A DNA stretch of 64,000 nucleotides from Aphanizomenon flos-aquae FACHB-1287 (GCF_014698755.1 NZ_JACJTO010000002.1:124001-188000); one strand, 5' to 3'. Positions 9,549-18,556 are shown, numbered from the stretch's first letter. Program-made: numbers and translations. Notes: generated by a model from the letters alone, not told the origin.

Positions 9549-10547
9549 CTATTGATTTTGAGAACTTTTAGGCTCAAACTTTAGATATGTTCCTCCCAAT
9601 CCTTCTAGAATTATCCTTGTATTAGCAGCCATCATTTTTTGATAAGTTTCTCCGTCGGTTCCCGGTTTACCTAGTCCATCAATATAAAGTGACCTTTGAA
9701 AAACTTTCACTTTTGCCTGTGTGGCTATAGGTACAAGTAAATTAGAATTGGTGTTTGTGTCTGCAAAAATTGTTGGTACTTGAGCTTTTTGAATATCTCT
9801 AGCCAAAATTTTAACTTTTGTATCTGTCAGTTTTGGTGCATTTTTGACATTTGCTAAATTGATTAGATAGGGAATATTATAACTATTAACATAATAAATC
9901 ATTGCTGAATTGGTTGTAATTAATTTGAGATTTTTAGCGGGAATACTAGCTAATCTTACTTTAATCCAATTATTAATTTGATTGATTTCTCTAGTTACTT
10001 TTTCTGTGTTCTTATTATAAATATTTTTATTTTTTGGTGATAATTTAATTAAACTAGTATTAATTATTTCTACCATTTTGATAGTATTATTTGGATTATG
10101 CCAGACATGAGGTTCAATAATTTGTTTACGGTTTTTGATAATTTTGAGAGGATTTATAACAGCACGTTGAGCAACAGCAATTTTTAATTTAGAATTTTTA
10201 ATCACCTTAATGATTTTCATTAAACCTGGTTCAAATTCATAGCCATGATATAGCAACAAATCAGCATTTTTAATGGTTTGAATATCTTCTGGTATGGGTT
10301 GATAATTGATAGGATTAATACCAGGAGGAATTAGACAAATAAGATTAATTGTATCTTCAGCAACTTGTTTTGTTAAATCGCAAATTATGCTATTAGTGGC
10401 TACTACCAGGGGTAAATTCTGATTAATATTGCTATTTGTGGTATTATATGTGTTATTAATAGTTTTATTTTCACACCCAAATAAACCCACCATTAAACCT
10501 AAAATGATAGTCTTTAATAAATGTGTAGATAGTCTTTTTTCTAACAT
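9549..10547 (-). CDS. ZnuA/MntC-like metal ABC transporter substrate-binding lipoprotein with altered ligand residues
   Basis: 332 residues with a lipoprotein-type N-terminus (hydrophobic segment ending LFGC, Cys25) and a low-complexity Asn/Thr linker (30-44). The fold of cluster 9 metal-binding proteins is evident: VVATNSIICDL, PPGINPINYQPIPED, EPHVWHNP, TIFADTNTNSNL, SLYIDGLG. Of the four usual metal ligands, His147 and Asp290 are present, but the first His position is Ile80 and the third (His or Glu in relatives) is Asn213. No permease or ATPase gene is adjacent. The promoter region is made wholly of heptamer repeats (10553-10852). It may bind metal weakly, bind something else, or be decaying. 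Confidence 0.8.
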   Translation of the reverse strand: MLEKRLSTHLLKTIILGLMVGLFGCENKTINNTYNTTNSNINQNLPLVVATNSIICDLTKQVAEDTINLICLIPPGINPINYQPIPEDIQTIKNADLLLYHGYEFEPGLMKIIKVIKNSKLKIAVAQRAVINPLKIIKNRKQIIEPHVWHNPNNTIKMVEIINTSLIKLSPKNKNIYNKNTEKVTREINQINNWIKVRLASIPAKNLKLITTNSAMIYYVNSYNIPYLINLANVKNAPKLTDTKVKILARDIQKAQVPTIFADTNTNSNLLVPIATQAKVKVFQRSLYIDGLGKPGTDGETYQKMMAANTRIILEGLGGTYLKFEPKSSQNQ

Positions 10548-10552
10548 AAATT

Positions 10553-10636
10553 AGTTGTCAGTTGTCAGTTGTCAGTTGTCAGTTGTCAGTTGTCAGTTGT
10601 CAGTTGTCAGTTGTCAGTTGTCAGTTGTTAGTTGTC
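10553..10636. repeat. STRR array: 12 tandem AGTTGTC heptamers
   Basis: Twelve head-to-tail copies of the heptamer AGTTGTC; the eleventh is AGTTGTT. It starts 5 bp upstream of the lipoprotein start codon at 10547. Open frames across it encode only repeated VVSCQLS-type peptides and are not genes. Confidence 0.95.
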
Positions 10637-10852
10637 ATTACCAATTACCCATTACCAATTACCAATTACCCATTACCAATTACCCATTACCAATTACCAA
10701 TTACCCATTACCAATTACCCATTACCAATTACCCATTACCAATTACCCATTACCCATTACCAATTACCCATTACCAATTACCCATTACCAATTACCCATT
10801 ACCAATTACCCATTAACAATTACCAATTACCCATTAACAATTACCAATTCCT
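10637..10852. repeat. STRR array: about 30 tandem ATTACC(A/C) heptamers
   Basis: About 30 heptamers of alternating type ATTACCA and ATTACCC, with a few ATTAACA variants near the right end, follow the AGTTGTC array directly. Together the two arrays fill the 311-bp gap between murT and the lipoprotein gene; both genes are on the minus strand. Heptamer arrays of this kind (STRR) are known from Calothrix and Nostoc. I see no other element in this gap. Confidence 0.95.
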
Positions 10853-10858
10853 CAATTA

Positions 10859-12202
10859 TTAGAGAATTTTTCTACCAGTCAATACTTCTCGCACTTCTAG
10901 CATGGCTGAATAGGTGGGGAGAATGTGTAAAGTTTCATTTGCTGGTGTATGATCTAGAGCAGTAGCGATCGCTTGCTGTAAATTTGACTCTACAATTAGG
11001 TTAATGCCACTGTCCAGAGATTCCTGACTATAATAGAGACGTAAGGCCATATCATACACCCGATCACCACTCACAATCAAAGTTCCACCCCGGTCCACTA
11101 ACTTTTCTGTATCTACATCCCAAATCCATGATACATCAGTACCATCAGGAGTCCTATCATTCAACACCAATAAAGTAGTTTTATCGGTACTTTGAGTGAC
11201 GACACGAATAGTCTCATTTGTACCCACAGGATTTTTTGATAATAAAATCCGTACCCGTTTACCGTCAATAACTAAATCTTCTGCACGACCAAAAGCAGCT
11301 TGAAAATTATTAATTCCATCTCTGATAATTATTTCATCAATTCCTAATTCTTTCGCTGCTGTGGCTGCGGCCAAAGTATTGTATTTATTGTACAAACCCA
11401 CAAGAATTTGTGACCATTCCTGACTGAACAAAACGGGTTGACTTTTACTAAAACCACAACTAGGACAATTAAAATCTCCCAAATGGGATAAATAAACCCC
11501 TTGATAATCTAAAGCATGGCCACATCTGGGACAATAGATAGAATCAACCGCGTGAGGAATAGCTTCCAAATAATTTTCTGGTTCATTTAAACCAAAAAAT
11601 AAAACCTTTTGTGGTAACTGTTGACCTAGGTATGATAAAGTCGGATCATCAGCATTAGGAATAACCACCGTTGTTTCTGGTAAACTAGCAATAACCTTTG
11701 TCCACCGCTTACTAATACTATCTACTTCTCCATATCTATCCAGTTGGTCACGGAACAGATTTAAACAGAGAATAATTCGAGGTTTTAGCGGTTTTAAAAC
11801 CTTGGGAACTATATTTTCATCAACTTCCAAAATTGCATAATCTACATTTAAATTTCCTAGCAGACTAGCATTGTCTATTAAAGCCGTCGCTAACCCATTT
11901 TCCAGATTTGCACCTGTAGAATTATGAGCAACCCGAAAACCCTTTCGTTCTAAAATAGTGCATAATAATAAAGCGGTAGTCGTCTTCCCATTTGTTCCCG
12001 CAATGAGAATTACCCCATTCTTAACTTGCTGACTCAATAACTCCAAAATCCGGGGTTCTATCCGTCGTCCAATAGAACCTGGTAAGACACTAGCAGCACC
12101 AAGACGCAGTGACCTCACCAAAAAAGTCACACTTTTTGCCATTGATACCGCAAAACCTAAGCGGAGTCTATCTATAACTTTTATTTTTTTACCCACAGTC
12201 AT
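10859..12202 (-). CDS. murT: Lipid II isoglutaminyl synthase subunit MurT-like Mur ligase
   Basis: 447 residues. A Mur-ligase central domain has the ATP loop AGTNGKTTT (about 68-76) and the EVDE/NLFRDQLDRYGE region. An inserted zinc ribbon is given by CPRCG and CPSCG about 22 residues apart, the hallmark of the MurT/DUF1727 family. The C-terminal domain includes LVLNDRTPDGTDVSWIWD. In Gram-positive bacteria MurT works with the amidotransferase GatD to amidate the D-glutamate of lipid II. No gatD is adjacent in this window (the downstream gene is the metal-binding lipoprotein), so the partner must be elsewhere or the substrate may differ. The frame ends inside the edge of the heptamer array. 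Confidence 0.88.
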   Translation of the reverse strand: MTVGKKIKVIDRLRLGFAVSMAKSVTFLVRSLRLGAASVLPGSIGRRIEPRILELLSQQVKNGVILIAGTNGKTTTALLLCTILERKGFRVAHNSTGANLENGLATALIDNASLLGNLNVDYAILEVDENIVPKVLKPLKPRIILCLNLFRDQLDRYGEVDSISKRWTKVIASLPETTVVIPNADDPTLSYLGQQLPQKVLFFGLNEPENYLEAIPHAVDSIYCPRCGHALDYQGVYLSHLGDFNCPSCGFSKSQPVLFSQEWSQILVGLYNKYNTLAAATAAKELGIDEIIIRDGINNFQAAFGRAEDLVIDGKRVRILLSKNPVGTNETIRVVTQSTDKTTLLVLNDRTPDGTDVSWIWDVDTEKLVDRGGTLIVSGDRVYDMALRLYYSQESLDSGINLIVESNLQQAIATALDHTPANETLHILPTYSAMLEVREVLTGRKIL

Positions 12203-12433
12203 GATTTATTAATAACCTGTAATTGCCAGAAGAATTTTTGTTCGAGCAAGTTTAACTAATTAAAGAAGATAGCATCATTCATGAGTACAGTCTAACTGAC
12301 AAATAATTTTTTCTTGGAAAATACCATGTAAAGGTTATCTTAAAAAATAGTGCGTGTGATTATTATCCTAACCAGTTAACATCAGGTCAGCACAAACTCA
12401 GGAAAAATAGTAGCAAAAACAAGGTTTCTATTA

Positions 12434-13024
12434 ATGAATAGCATAAAGTGGCTTTTTTCACAAACTCAAATAATTACTAACGGTTTGCGGTTAGTGTCTA
12501 AATGCTTATTGCTTGGCTGCTTGTTATTCGTAATTAGTATGCAGCCAGCATTAGCAGGTATCAAAGATGATCGATATGATGGCAATATCTTTGTAATATA
12601 TGCTGGTAATGGTTCTCTAGTTCCTGCCAAAGAAACACTAGCTCAGACATTAGCAGAACACAAACCAGCCATATTGACATTTTACACTGATGATAGTAGT
12701 GATTGCAAAAAATATGCCCCGGTTGTTTCCGAGATGCAAGCATTCTATGGACGCGCTACAGAAATCATTCCTATCAGCGTTGATACAATAGCTGACAAGA
12801 CCTATCAACCCACAGAGCCAGGATATTACTATGGAGGAAGTGTTCCTCAAGTGGTAGTATTTAACCAATCTGGTCAGGTAATTTTGAATAAAAAAGGCCA
12901 AGTACCTTTTGAGGAAATAGATGACAAATTGAGAGAAATATTTGACTTATTACCCCGTACTGAGTCAGTTGAGTTAAAACGACGTTCACCTAAAGAATTT
13001 AGTAGTCAGTTAGAAGATCAATAG
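12434..13024 (+). CDS. Exported thioredoxin-fold protein
   Basis: 196 residues. Residues about 20-42 form a signal peptide (hydrophobic stretch then MQPALAG), so the mature protein is lumenal or periplasmic. The mature part has a thioredoxin-like fold: AILTFYTDDSSDCKKYAPVV, IIPISVDTI, and SVPQVVVFNQSGQVI with the cis-Pro. The usual CxxC is missing; only one Cys remains in SSDCKKY. A 19-residue insertion before the cis-Pro region contains PTEPGYYYGG. Proteins of this type in cyanobacteria and plastids have been linked to photosystem I accumulation; I cannot verify that link here. It is a single-gene unit with a 230-bp upstream region. Confidence 0.75.
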   Translation: MNSIKWLFSQTQIITNGLRLVSKCLLLGCLLFVISMQPALAGIKDDRYDGNIFVIYAGNGSLVPAKETLAQTLAEHKPAILTFYTDDSSDCKKYAPVVSEMQAFYGRATEIIPISVDTIADKTYQPTEPGYYYGGSVPQVVVFNQSGQVILNKKGQVPFEEIDDKLREIFDLLPRTESVELKRRSPKEFSSQLEDQ

Positions 13025-13076
13025 AATAGCACAAGTCAGGAGTTCTAACTCCTTTCCTTTCCCTCGCTTCCCCTCT

Positions 13077-13121
13077 TTCCCAGTCTGAGACTGGGAATGC
13101 TATCACAGAGGCTCTGCCTCT
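13077..13121. repeat. Pair of dispersed palindromes downstream of the thioredoxin-fold gene
   Basis: A perfect 10-bp-stem palindrome TTCCCAGTCT-G-AGACTGGGAA (13077-13097) is followed by AGAGGC-TCT-GCCTCT (13107-13121). Small palindromes of this style are scattered in Nostocales genomes. They lie between convergent genes and may end transcription of one or both. Confidence 0.7.
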
Positions 13122-13220
13122 ACTATTATCGAAAGCAGAACCTTCTGAATTCATTCCCATAAAGAACATGGAAACGAGAAATGAGAAATAGACCTTGAGA
13201 GATTTTAGCCCAGATTTTCT

Positions 13221-13892
13221 CTACACCACAGCCCCTACCCTCTCCAACAAACCCTGAAATAAGCGCAAACCATCGCTATTACCTAACGCTTTATCTGCTG
13301 CTCGTTCTGGATGTGGCATCATGCCCAAAACATTACCTTGAAGATTACAAATCCCCGCAATGTCATTAAGTGAACCATTGGGATTTTCTTGATAACGAAA
13401 TAAAACTTGTCCATTAGCTTCGATTTCTGCTAAAGTAGATTCGTCACTGTAGAATCGCCCTTCTCCGTGAGCAATAGGTAAAGTGATAACTTCACCTTCA
13501 GTATAACCATAAGTCCAGGGTAAATTATTCCGCTCAACTTTCAACGAAGAGCGATCGCAAATAAAGTGCAGATCTTGATTTCTCGCCAATGCCCCAGGTA
13601 ATAAGCCAGCCTCAGTTAATACCTGAAATCCGTTACAAATACCGATGACAAATTTACCTTTTAGTGCATGATCAATCACCTGCTGCATTACAGGAGAAAA
13701 GCGAGCAATCGCACCACAACGTAAATAATCCCCGTAACTAAAGCCACCAGGGATAATCACTACATCTATATCACTAATATCCGTCTCTTGATGCCAAATC
13801 ATGCGCGTTGCTTGTCCTAGCAAGTCTCTAGTAACATAGGCAACATCACGATCACAATTAGACCCTGGAAAAACTAAAATACCGAATTTCAT
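13221..13892 (-). CDS. purQ: Phosphoribosylformylglycinamidine synthase subunit PurQ
   Basis: 223 residues, class I glutamine amidotransferase subunit of FGAM synthase (purine synthesis, cytoplasm). It supplies ammonia to PurL with help from PurS. Seen: FPGSNCDRD at the N-terminus, IPGGFSYGDYLR, the nucleophile elbow GICNGFQ with the catalytic Cys, and the His/Glu pair in MPHPERA. It is downstream of purS on the same strand, but the two are separated by about 257 bp of heptamer repeats instead of the usual tight spacing. Confidence 0.96.
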   Translation of the reverse strand: MKFGILVFPGSNCDRDVAYVTRDLLGQATRMIWHQETDISDIDVVIIPGGFSYGDYLRCGAIARFSPVMQQVIDHALKGKFVIGICNGFQVLTEAGLLPGALARNQDLHFICDRSSLKVERNNLPWTYGYTEGEVITLPIAHGEGRFYSDESTLAEIEANGQVLFRYQENPNGSLNDIAGICNLQGNVLGMMPHPERAADKALGNSDGLRLFQGLLERVGAVV

Positions 13893-13897
13893 TGTTT

Positions 13898-14054
13898 GTC
13901 AGTTGTCAGTTGTTGGTGGTCAGTTGTTGGTGGTCAGTTGTTGGTGGTCAGTTGTTGGTGGTCAGTTGTTGGTGGTCAGTTGTTGGTGGTCAGTTGTTGG
14001 TGGTCAGTTGTTGGTGGTCAGTTGTTGGTTGTTGGTTGTCAGTTGTCAGTTGTT
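13898..14054. repeat. STRR array with eight perfect 14-bp units
   Basis: Eight exact copies of AGTTGTTGGTGGTC run from 13908 to 14019, flanked by single AGTTGTC and GGTTGTC variants. The 14-mer is a pair of diverged heptamers. The array begins six bases upstream of the purQ start codon (13892) and separates purQ from purS. Confidence 0.93.
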
Positions 14055-14095
14055 GGGTAGGTAAAAGGCAAAAGATGAAAAGATGATAATTTTCC

Positions 14096-14147
14096 CAATT
14101 ACCAATCACCAATCACCAATTACCAATCACCAATCACCAATTACCAG
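14096..14147. repeat. Short STRR array of CAATYAC heptamers
   Basis: About seven heptamers alternating CAATTAC and CAATCAC end at the 3' end of purS. With the 14-mer array to the left they make up nearly all of the purS-purQ spacer. Confidence 0.88.
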
Positions 14148-14149
14148 AT

Positions 14150-14428
14150 TCAAAATACTCCAGTTTGTGATTCTACCTCAATCAAATCAAAGCGATAATT
14201 TTCAATTACCGGATTTGATAACATTTGGTCACAGATTCGATTTAAGTCTCGACGGGCTTTCATTTCATCAGGTGCGACAATAGTTAACTCAATGTACTTA
14301 CCAATCCTTACCTGTTCCACATTTTCGTATCCCATTTGTTTGAGGCCAGATTGTACAGCCACACCAGCAGGATCTAAAACTGAAGTCCGAAGGGTCACGA
14401 AAATTTTAGCTAAATATTTGATTTGCAC
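14150..14428 (-). CDS. purS: Phosphoribosylformylglycinamidine synthase subunit PurS
   Basis: PurS is the small structural subunit that joins PurL and PurQ. The conserved protein begins at QIKYLAKIFVTLR and continues with SVLDPAGVAVQ, VRIGKYIEL and FDLIEVE. I chose the GTG at 14428 (92 residues) because family members are about 80-95 residues and start just before this point. The frame extends upstream to an ATG at 14509 (119 residues), but those extra 27 residues look like untranslated leader. A HIP1 octamer lies near 14448 in that leader. purQ follows downstream. Confidence 0.85.
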   Translation of the reverse strand: MQIKYLAKIFVTLRTSVLDPAGVAVQSGLKQMGYENVEQVRIGKYIELTIVAPDEMKARRDLNRICDQMLSNPVIENYRFDLIEVESQTGVF

Positions 14429-14564
14429 AGGCTTTTTGCTGAATGCTGCGATCGCTATACTATAACTTTTATGCTCCAACTGAGTGAAAATATAATTAGG
14501 ACTTAGCAATGTAGGGGTAGTTCATGAATTACCCCTACAATAGATACAAATTTAACAAACATTT

Positions 14565-14951
14565 ATGAGAGCGATACATACCCGTAGTCAAGAACGGATT
14601 TTAAACCTGTTACAAAATATTAAACAAGGCATTTCCGCTCAAGATATTTACGTAGAGCTACGTAATCTTAAACAAAGCATGGGTTTAGCAACAGTTTACC
14701 GTTCCTTGGATGCTCTCAAACTAGAAGGCTTAGTCCAGGTGCGAACTTTGGCTAATGGGGAAGCCCTGTATAGCTTGGTACAACAAGACAAACATCATTT
14801 AACCTGCCTACAATGCGGTATTTCCATACCCATTCATCAATGTCCCGTTCATGAACTGGAAAACCAATTACAAACCAAGCATGAATTTAAAGTTTTTTAT
14901 CACACCCTAGAGTTTTTTGGACTGTGTAAAAAATGTCAATCTAAGGCTTGA
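14565..14951 (+). CDS. Fur-family transcriptional regulator (FurB/Zur-like)
   Basis: 128 residues. The winged-helix part contains GLATVYRSLDALKLEGLVQ. The C-terminal dimer part has the structural zinc cysteines in CLQCG and CKKC, and a His-rich sensing segment (DKHHLTC, HQCPVHE). The short N-terminus starting MRAIHTRSQERIL is what I recall for Anabaena FurB (Zur), the zinc-responsive repressor, but I cannot exclude another Fur paralogue. It is divergent from purS and convergent with the SPFH gene, nearly touching it (4-bp gap). A ZnuA-like lipoprotein lies 4 kb away, which may be coincidence. Confidence 0.82.
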   Translation: MRAIHTRSQERILNLLQNIKQGISAQDIYVELRNLKQSMGLATVYRSLDALKLEGLVQVRTLANGEALYSLVQQDKHHLTCLQCGISIPIHQCPVHELENQLQTKHEFKVFYHTLEFFGLCKKCQSKA

Positions 14952-14954
14952 AGT

Positions 14955-15932
14955 TCAATTTTTGGGAAATAAAGGTTGGGAATCACCATTAGAATCAGAG
15001 ACAATAGCACGAATACCTTCCAAAGTGGCCGGAATAGTGCGAGGGTCCATAAACATCACCTTGCTACTATCGCTTTTACCAATAGTAGTCCCCATATCAA
15101 GATAGCCCAAAGCAAACAGAACTTCTAGAGCTTTCTCTGCATCAGGGTTAGCCTTGATTCTTTGGGCGATAATTTCCGCTGATTCAGCGATAGCTTGCGC
15201 CTTTAAAACCTGTTGTTGGCGTTCTGCTTGCGCCCTGAGAATGATTGATTTTTGTTCGGCTTCTGCCCGCATAATTACTGATTTTTGTTGAGCTTCAGCG
15301 TCCAAAATTTGAGCATCTGCCTTACCTCTAGCACTATTCACAGCGGATTCTCTATCACCTTCAGAAGTTAAAATAGATGCCCGTTTCCGTCTTTCCGCTG
15401 ACATTTGCAATTCCATTGCTTCCCGTACAGCCTGAGAAGGAATAATATCTCTCAATTCCACCCGCGTTACCTTCACACCCCAAGGATCAGTAGAAACATC
15501 TAAGTCCTGTAACAACAATTCATTAATTTGAGTACGGGCGGTAAATGTTTGATCTAACTCTAATTGTCCCATTTCCGAACGAATTTGAGTTAATACCAGA
15601 TTCACCATAGCCGACTGGAGATCCTCCACTTTATAGCGGGCTTTTTCCATATCCACAATTCGCCAGTAAACCACAGCATCCACCTCAATACCTACATTAT
15701 CACGGGTGATACACTTTTGGGGCGGAATGTCTAAAACCTTTTCCCGAATGGTTTCTTGATAGATAACTTGATCAACAAACGGCAGGACAAAATTTAGCCC
15801 CGGTTGCATTTTCTTGTTAAAACTACCCAATCTTTCCACCAAAGCTTCATTTCCCTGATTAACAACACGCACAGATCCAGCAACAGCAGAACCACCAAGT
15901 GCTAAAACGATTAGTAAAAACAACTGTTCCAT
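14955..15932 (-). CDS. SPFH/Band-7 (stomatin-prohibitin family) membrane protein
   Basis: 325 residues. One N-terminal membrane segment ([18 protein letters not shown]) is followed by the Band-7 domain ([49 protein letters not shown]) and a long Ala/Glu/Gln-rich coiled coil ([19 protein letters not shown]). The overall plan is that of paraslipin or QmcA. The NfeD-like gene 48 bp upstream on the same strand is its usual partner, so the two form a membrane-microdomain operon. Confidence 0.93.
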   Translation of the reverse strand: MEQLFLLIVLALGGSAVAGSVRVVNQGNEALVERLGSFNKKMQPGLNFVLPFVDQVIYQETIREKVLDIPPQKCITRDNVGIEVDAVVYWRIVDMEKARYKVEDLQSAMVNLVLTQIRSEMGQLELDQTFTARTQINELLLQDLDVSTDPWGVKVTRVELRDIIPSQAVREAMELQMSAERRKRASILTSEGDRESAVNSARGKADAQILDAEAQQKSVIMRAEAEQKSIILRAQAERQQQVLKAQAIAESAEIIAQRIKANPDAEKALEVLFALGYLDMGTTIGKSDSSKVMFMDPRTIPATLEGIRAIVSDSNGDSQPLFPKN

Positions 15933-15980
15933 AAGTAGACATCTCCTCCTTTGTAGATACTGGCCAATACCAACTAATAA

Positions 15981-16412
15981 CTAACTCAAAAAATTATCAG
16001 GCATCACAATTAAAGTTGTTCCCTCCCTTCTCACTACATAAACTGTTTGTTGAGATGGTAAGGTAATTTTGTGATCATCACATTTTGCTCGCCAAGAGTT
16101 ACCTTCGTATAGTACCCTACCGACCTGCCCTGGTAAAATTTCTGTTAAAGTTTCCCCGATAGCAGCATCTTGAATTAGGGATTTCCTGCGTCGTGGTTGT
16201 AAAAATCGTCGGGAAAGGATGGTCAAGGTTGTGGACAATAACAGCCAAGCTGCAACTTGTATCCACAAATTACCTATACCCAGATAAGATAAAAGTCCCA
16301 CCATTAAGGCACTAGTTCCCATTATGAAGCAAACAAAAGCCGATGGTAAGAAAAGTTCCGTTAAACACAGAACCGACCCCCCTAACAGCCAAATTAAACT
16401 AGAACTTGGCAT
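15981..16412 (-). CDS. NfeD-family membrane protein (short form)
   Basis: 143 residues. Two to three hydrophobic helices (IWLLGGSVLCLTELFL, SALMVGLLSYLGI, AAWLLLSTTLTIL) are followed by an OB-fold domain (GQVGRVLYEGNSWRAK). This is the short NfeD form without a ClpP-like protease domain. It lies directly upstream of the SPFH gene and is very likely co-transcribed with it. NfeD proteins are thought to assemble with Band-7 proteins in the membrane. Confidence 0.88.
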   Translation of the reverse strand: MPSSSLIWLLGGSVLCLTELFLPSAFVCFIMGTSALMVGLLSYLGIGNLWIQVAAWLLLSTTLTILSRRFLQPRRRKSLIQDAAIGETLTEILPGQVGRVLYEGNSWRAKCDDHKITLPSQQTVYVVRREGTTLIVMPDNFLS

Positions 16413-16618
16413 AACGCTTTTCCCTCACAATCAGTTGACACATACCAATATTAAGGCTGAGCATAATCATGAAATCCATTAATTCATCCATCCTTAGCTA
16501 CGTTTATCTGCGGTCAAATATTCTTATGATCTTTTTCCATGCAGTGTCATCATAAGGTGATATTTAGATACAACGATACAATTAATATTTACAGAAAAAA
16601 CCTATCCTGATTTTAATT

Positions 16619-18556
16619 ATGTTTTCTAGTCAACGGGTGATTAATTGCCCAAATTCAGAATGTGACCAGCCTTTGAACGTAGTGGGGGATACTATTTGCC
16701 ATTACTGTCAAACGCCCCTAATTTACCACTATCTCTGGGCTACTGGCAACCAAGCCGCAGAAATTCCCCCAGGAACAAAGGTAGCAGACAGATATGAGGT
16801 AATCAAGCCGCAAATTTGGCTAGATACCCAACCGGGAATATTAGCACATATACCCGCAGAATTGCCAAATCTAGTTATTCCTTATTTGCGCTTGTATTCA
16901 AAACGGTTACATATTCCCCAAGCTTATGGGTTTACTTCTTTAGCAGAAATAGATGGTGATATTTTACTACTAGAAAATGCCCCCATAGATGAAACAGGCT
17001 GTATTTACCCGACTATTAGCGATTCCTGGGGACAAGCATCTCCTGTGAGGCAAGTTTACTGGTTATGGCAAATTCTCCAATTATGGACTCCTTTATCAGA
17101 ATTGGGAGTTAATCAAAGTTTGCTCTTAGCAGATAATTTATGTGTACAAGGTTGGTGTATTCGGTTATTAGAACTGCATCAAAATACGGAAAAACTAACT
17201 TTAAAAGATTTAGGTAATTTTTGGCGCAATTGGGTGACATCAGGAAAAACCAGAATTGCTGAAAAATTAGTAAGCATAGTTGAGTTAATGTGTCAACCTG
17301 AAAATGATTTAGAGGTTATTCATACTCAACTCAATGAGTTATTACTGACAAAAGCCGCAGAATTACCTTTGTATTTAACTATAACCGGAGCAACGGATAC
17401 AGGTCTTGTCATCAAACATAATGAAGATGCTTGTTATCCTAGTCATCCGAGAGACATAGAAAATCACGTACAACCACGACTAGCAATTATTTGTGATGGT
17501 ATTGGCGGCCATGAAGGCGGTGAAGTGGCAAGCAAATTGGCTTTAGAGTCTCTCAAGTTGCAAATGCGAGCTTTATTGCTAGAAATAGGAGAACAGACAG
17601 AACTATTAACACCAGATTTATTGTCTCAACAAATAGAATCTTGTTTGCGAGTTGTTAATAATGTTCTATGGTCACGCAATGATGAGCAAAAACGTCAGGG
17701 TAAAGAACGCATGGCTACAACTTTATTGATGTCATTACAGATACCTCAAAGAGTTGTAACATCTTCAGGTGTTGAGTTAGAAAATGCCCATGAACTTTAT
17801 TTAGCGCATATTGGTGATAGTCGTGCTTATTGGATAACCCAGAATTATTGTCAACTCCTGACTGTAGATGATGATCTGGTGAAACGGGAAGTTATTAAAG
17901 GGTTAAGTTTATACCGTCAAGCATTGCAAATACCTGAAGCTAAAGCCCTCACTCAAGCACTAGGCACAAAAGAAGCCGAATTTCTCAACTTTTCGATTCA
18001 ACGATTTATCATCGAAGAAGACGGGATTTTATTGCTTTGTTCTGATGGTTTAAGTGATAGCAATTTGGTAGAACAATCTTGGCAAGATTACGCAATTCCC
18101 GTACTTACAGGTGATTTAGATATAGAAGATGCTACCCAGGAATTAATTAAACTGGCTAATGACAAGAATGGACAAGATAATATATCTGTAGTTTTAACTC
18201 TCTGTCGTGTTACTAAACCATCCTCAATAGCAATTATACCAGCACCACCTGCGGAAATTATCCCCCCTCAACCTTTAGCTGTTGCAGACCCAGAAGCATT
18301 AATGACAATTCCACCCATAGAAATAGATTTAACAGCCAGTTCTCAAGCTCTCCTGAATTTAAATCTGACCCAAACAACCAGCATGAGGATAAAACCATCT
18401 AGGGTGGCTGTCGGTTTGTTAATTTTATTTTTGGGAACTTCTACCCTCGGTTTAGGTTTATTTGCTTGGTGGCAATTATTTCCTCAATCTTTCTCCCAAC
18501 TCTGCCGACAACTTCCCCAAAATGTGCGAGAATTTTGTCCAGGACGAGAAGAATAA
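16619..18556 (+). CDS. PP2C-family serine/threonine phosphatase with N-terminal zinc ribbon and C-terminal membrane anchor
   Basis: 645 residues. The N-terminus has a four-Cys ribbon (INCPNSECD, ICHYCQ), then about 200 residues that begin like a protein kinase (GTKVADRYEVI) but lack kinase catalytic motifs. The PP2C domain spans about 240-540: GLVIKHNEDA, CDGIGGHEGGEVAS with metal Asp residues, HIGDSRAYW, CSDGLSD and GQDNISVVL. A Pro/Ala-rich linker leads to a membrane helix near 600-622 (VAVGLLILFLGTSTLGLGLFAWW). The phosphatase is expected to be active; the N-terminal half is probably a pseudokinase-like sensor or scaffold. It is a single-gene unit. Confidence 0.87.
   Translation: MFSSQRVINCPNSECDQPLNVVGDTICHYCQTPLIYHYLWATGNQAAEIPPGTKVADRYEVIKPQIWLDTQPGILAHIPAELPNLVIPYLRLYSKRLHIPQAYGFTSLAEIDGDILLLENAPIDETGCIYPTISDSWGQASPVRQVYWLWQILQLWTPLSELGVNQSLLLADNLCVQGWCIRLLELHQNTEKLTLKDLGNFWRNWVTSGKTRIAEKLVSIVELMCQPENDLEVIHTQLNELLLTKAAELPLYLTITGATDTGLVIKHNEDACYPSHPRDIENHVQPRLAIICDGIGGHEGGEVASKLALESLKLQMRALLLEIGEQTELLTPDLLSQQIESCLRVVNNVLWSRNDEQKRQGKERMATTLLMSLQIPQRVVTSSGVELENAHELYLAHIGDSRAYWITQNYCQLLTVDDDLVKREVIKGLSLYRQALQIPEAKALTQALGTKEAEFLNFSIQRFIIEEDGILLLCSDGLSDSNLVEQSWQDYAIPVLTGDLDIEDATQELIKLANDKNGQDNISVVLTLCRVTKPSSIAIIPAPPAEIIPPQPLAVADPEALMTIPPIEIDLTASSQALLNLNLTQTTSMRIKPSRVAVGLLILFLGTSTLGLGLFAWWQLFPQSFSQLCRQLPQNVREFCPGREE

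Noticed and set aside
10555-10965. Several open frames of 76-136 codons across the heptamer arrays (also at 13892-14086, 14083-14283 and 33209-33421)
   Set aside because: They translate only the repeats (VVSCQLS, ITNYPLP, WWSVVGGQL) and exist because a 7-bp repeat without stops is open in all frames.
12561-12901. Minus-strand frames over the thioredoxin-fold gene
   Set aside because: No conserved features; the plus-strand gene has a signal peptide and a recognisable fold.
10553-14147. Possible CRISPR arrays
   Set aside because: The repeats are direct heptamers or 14-mers with no spacers, and no cas genes are present.
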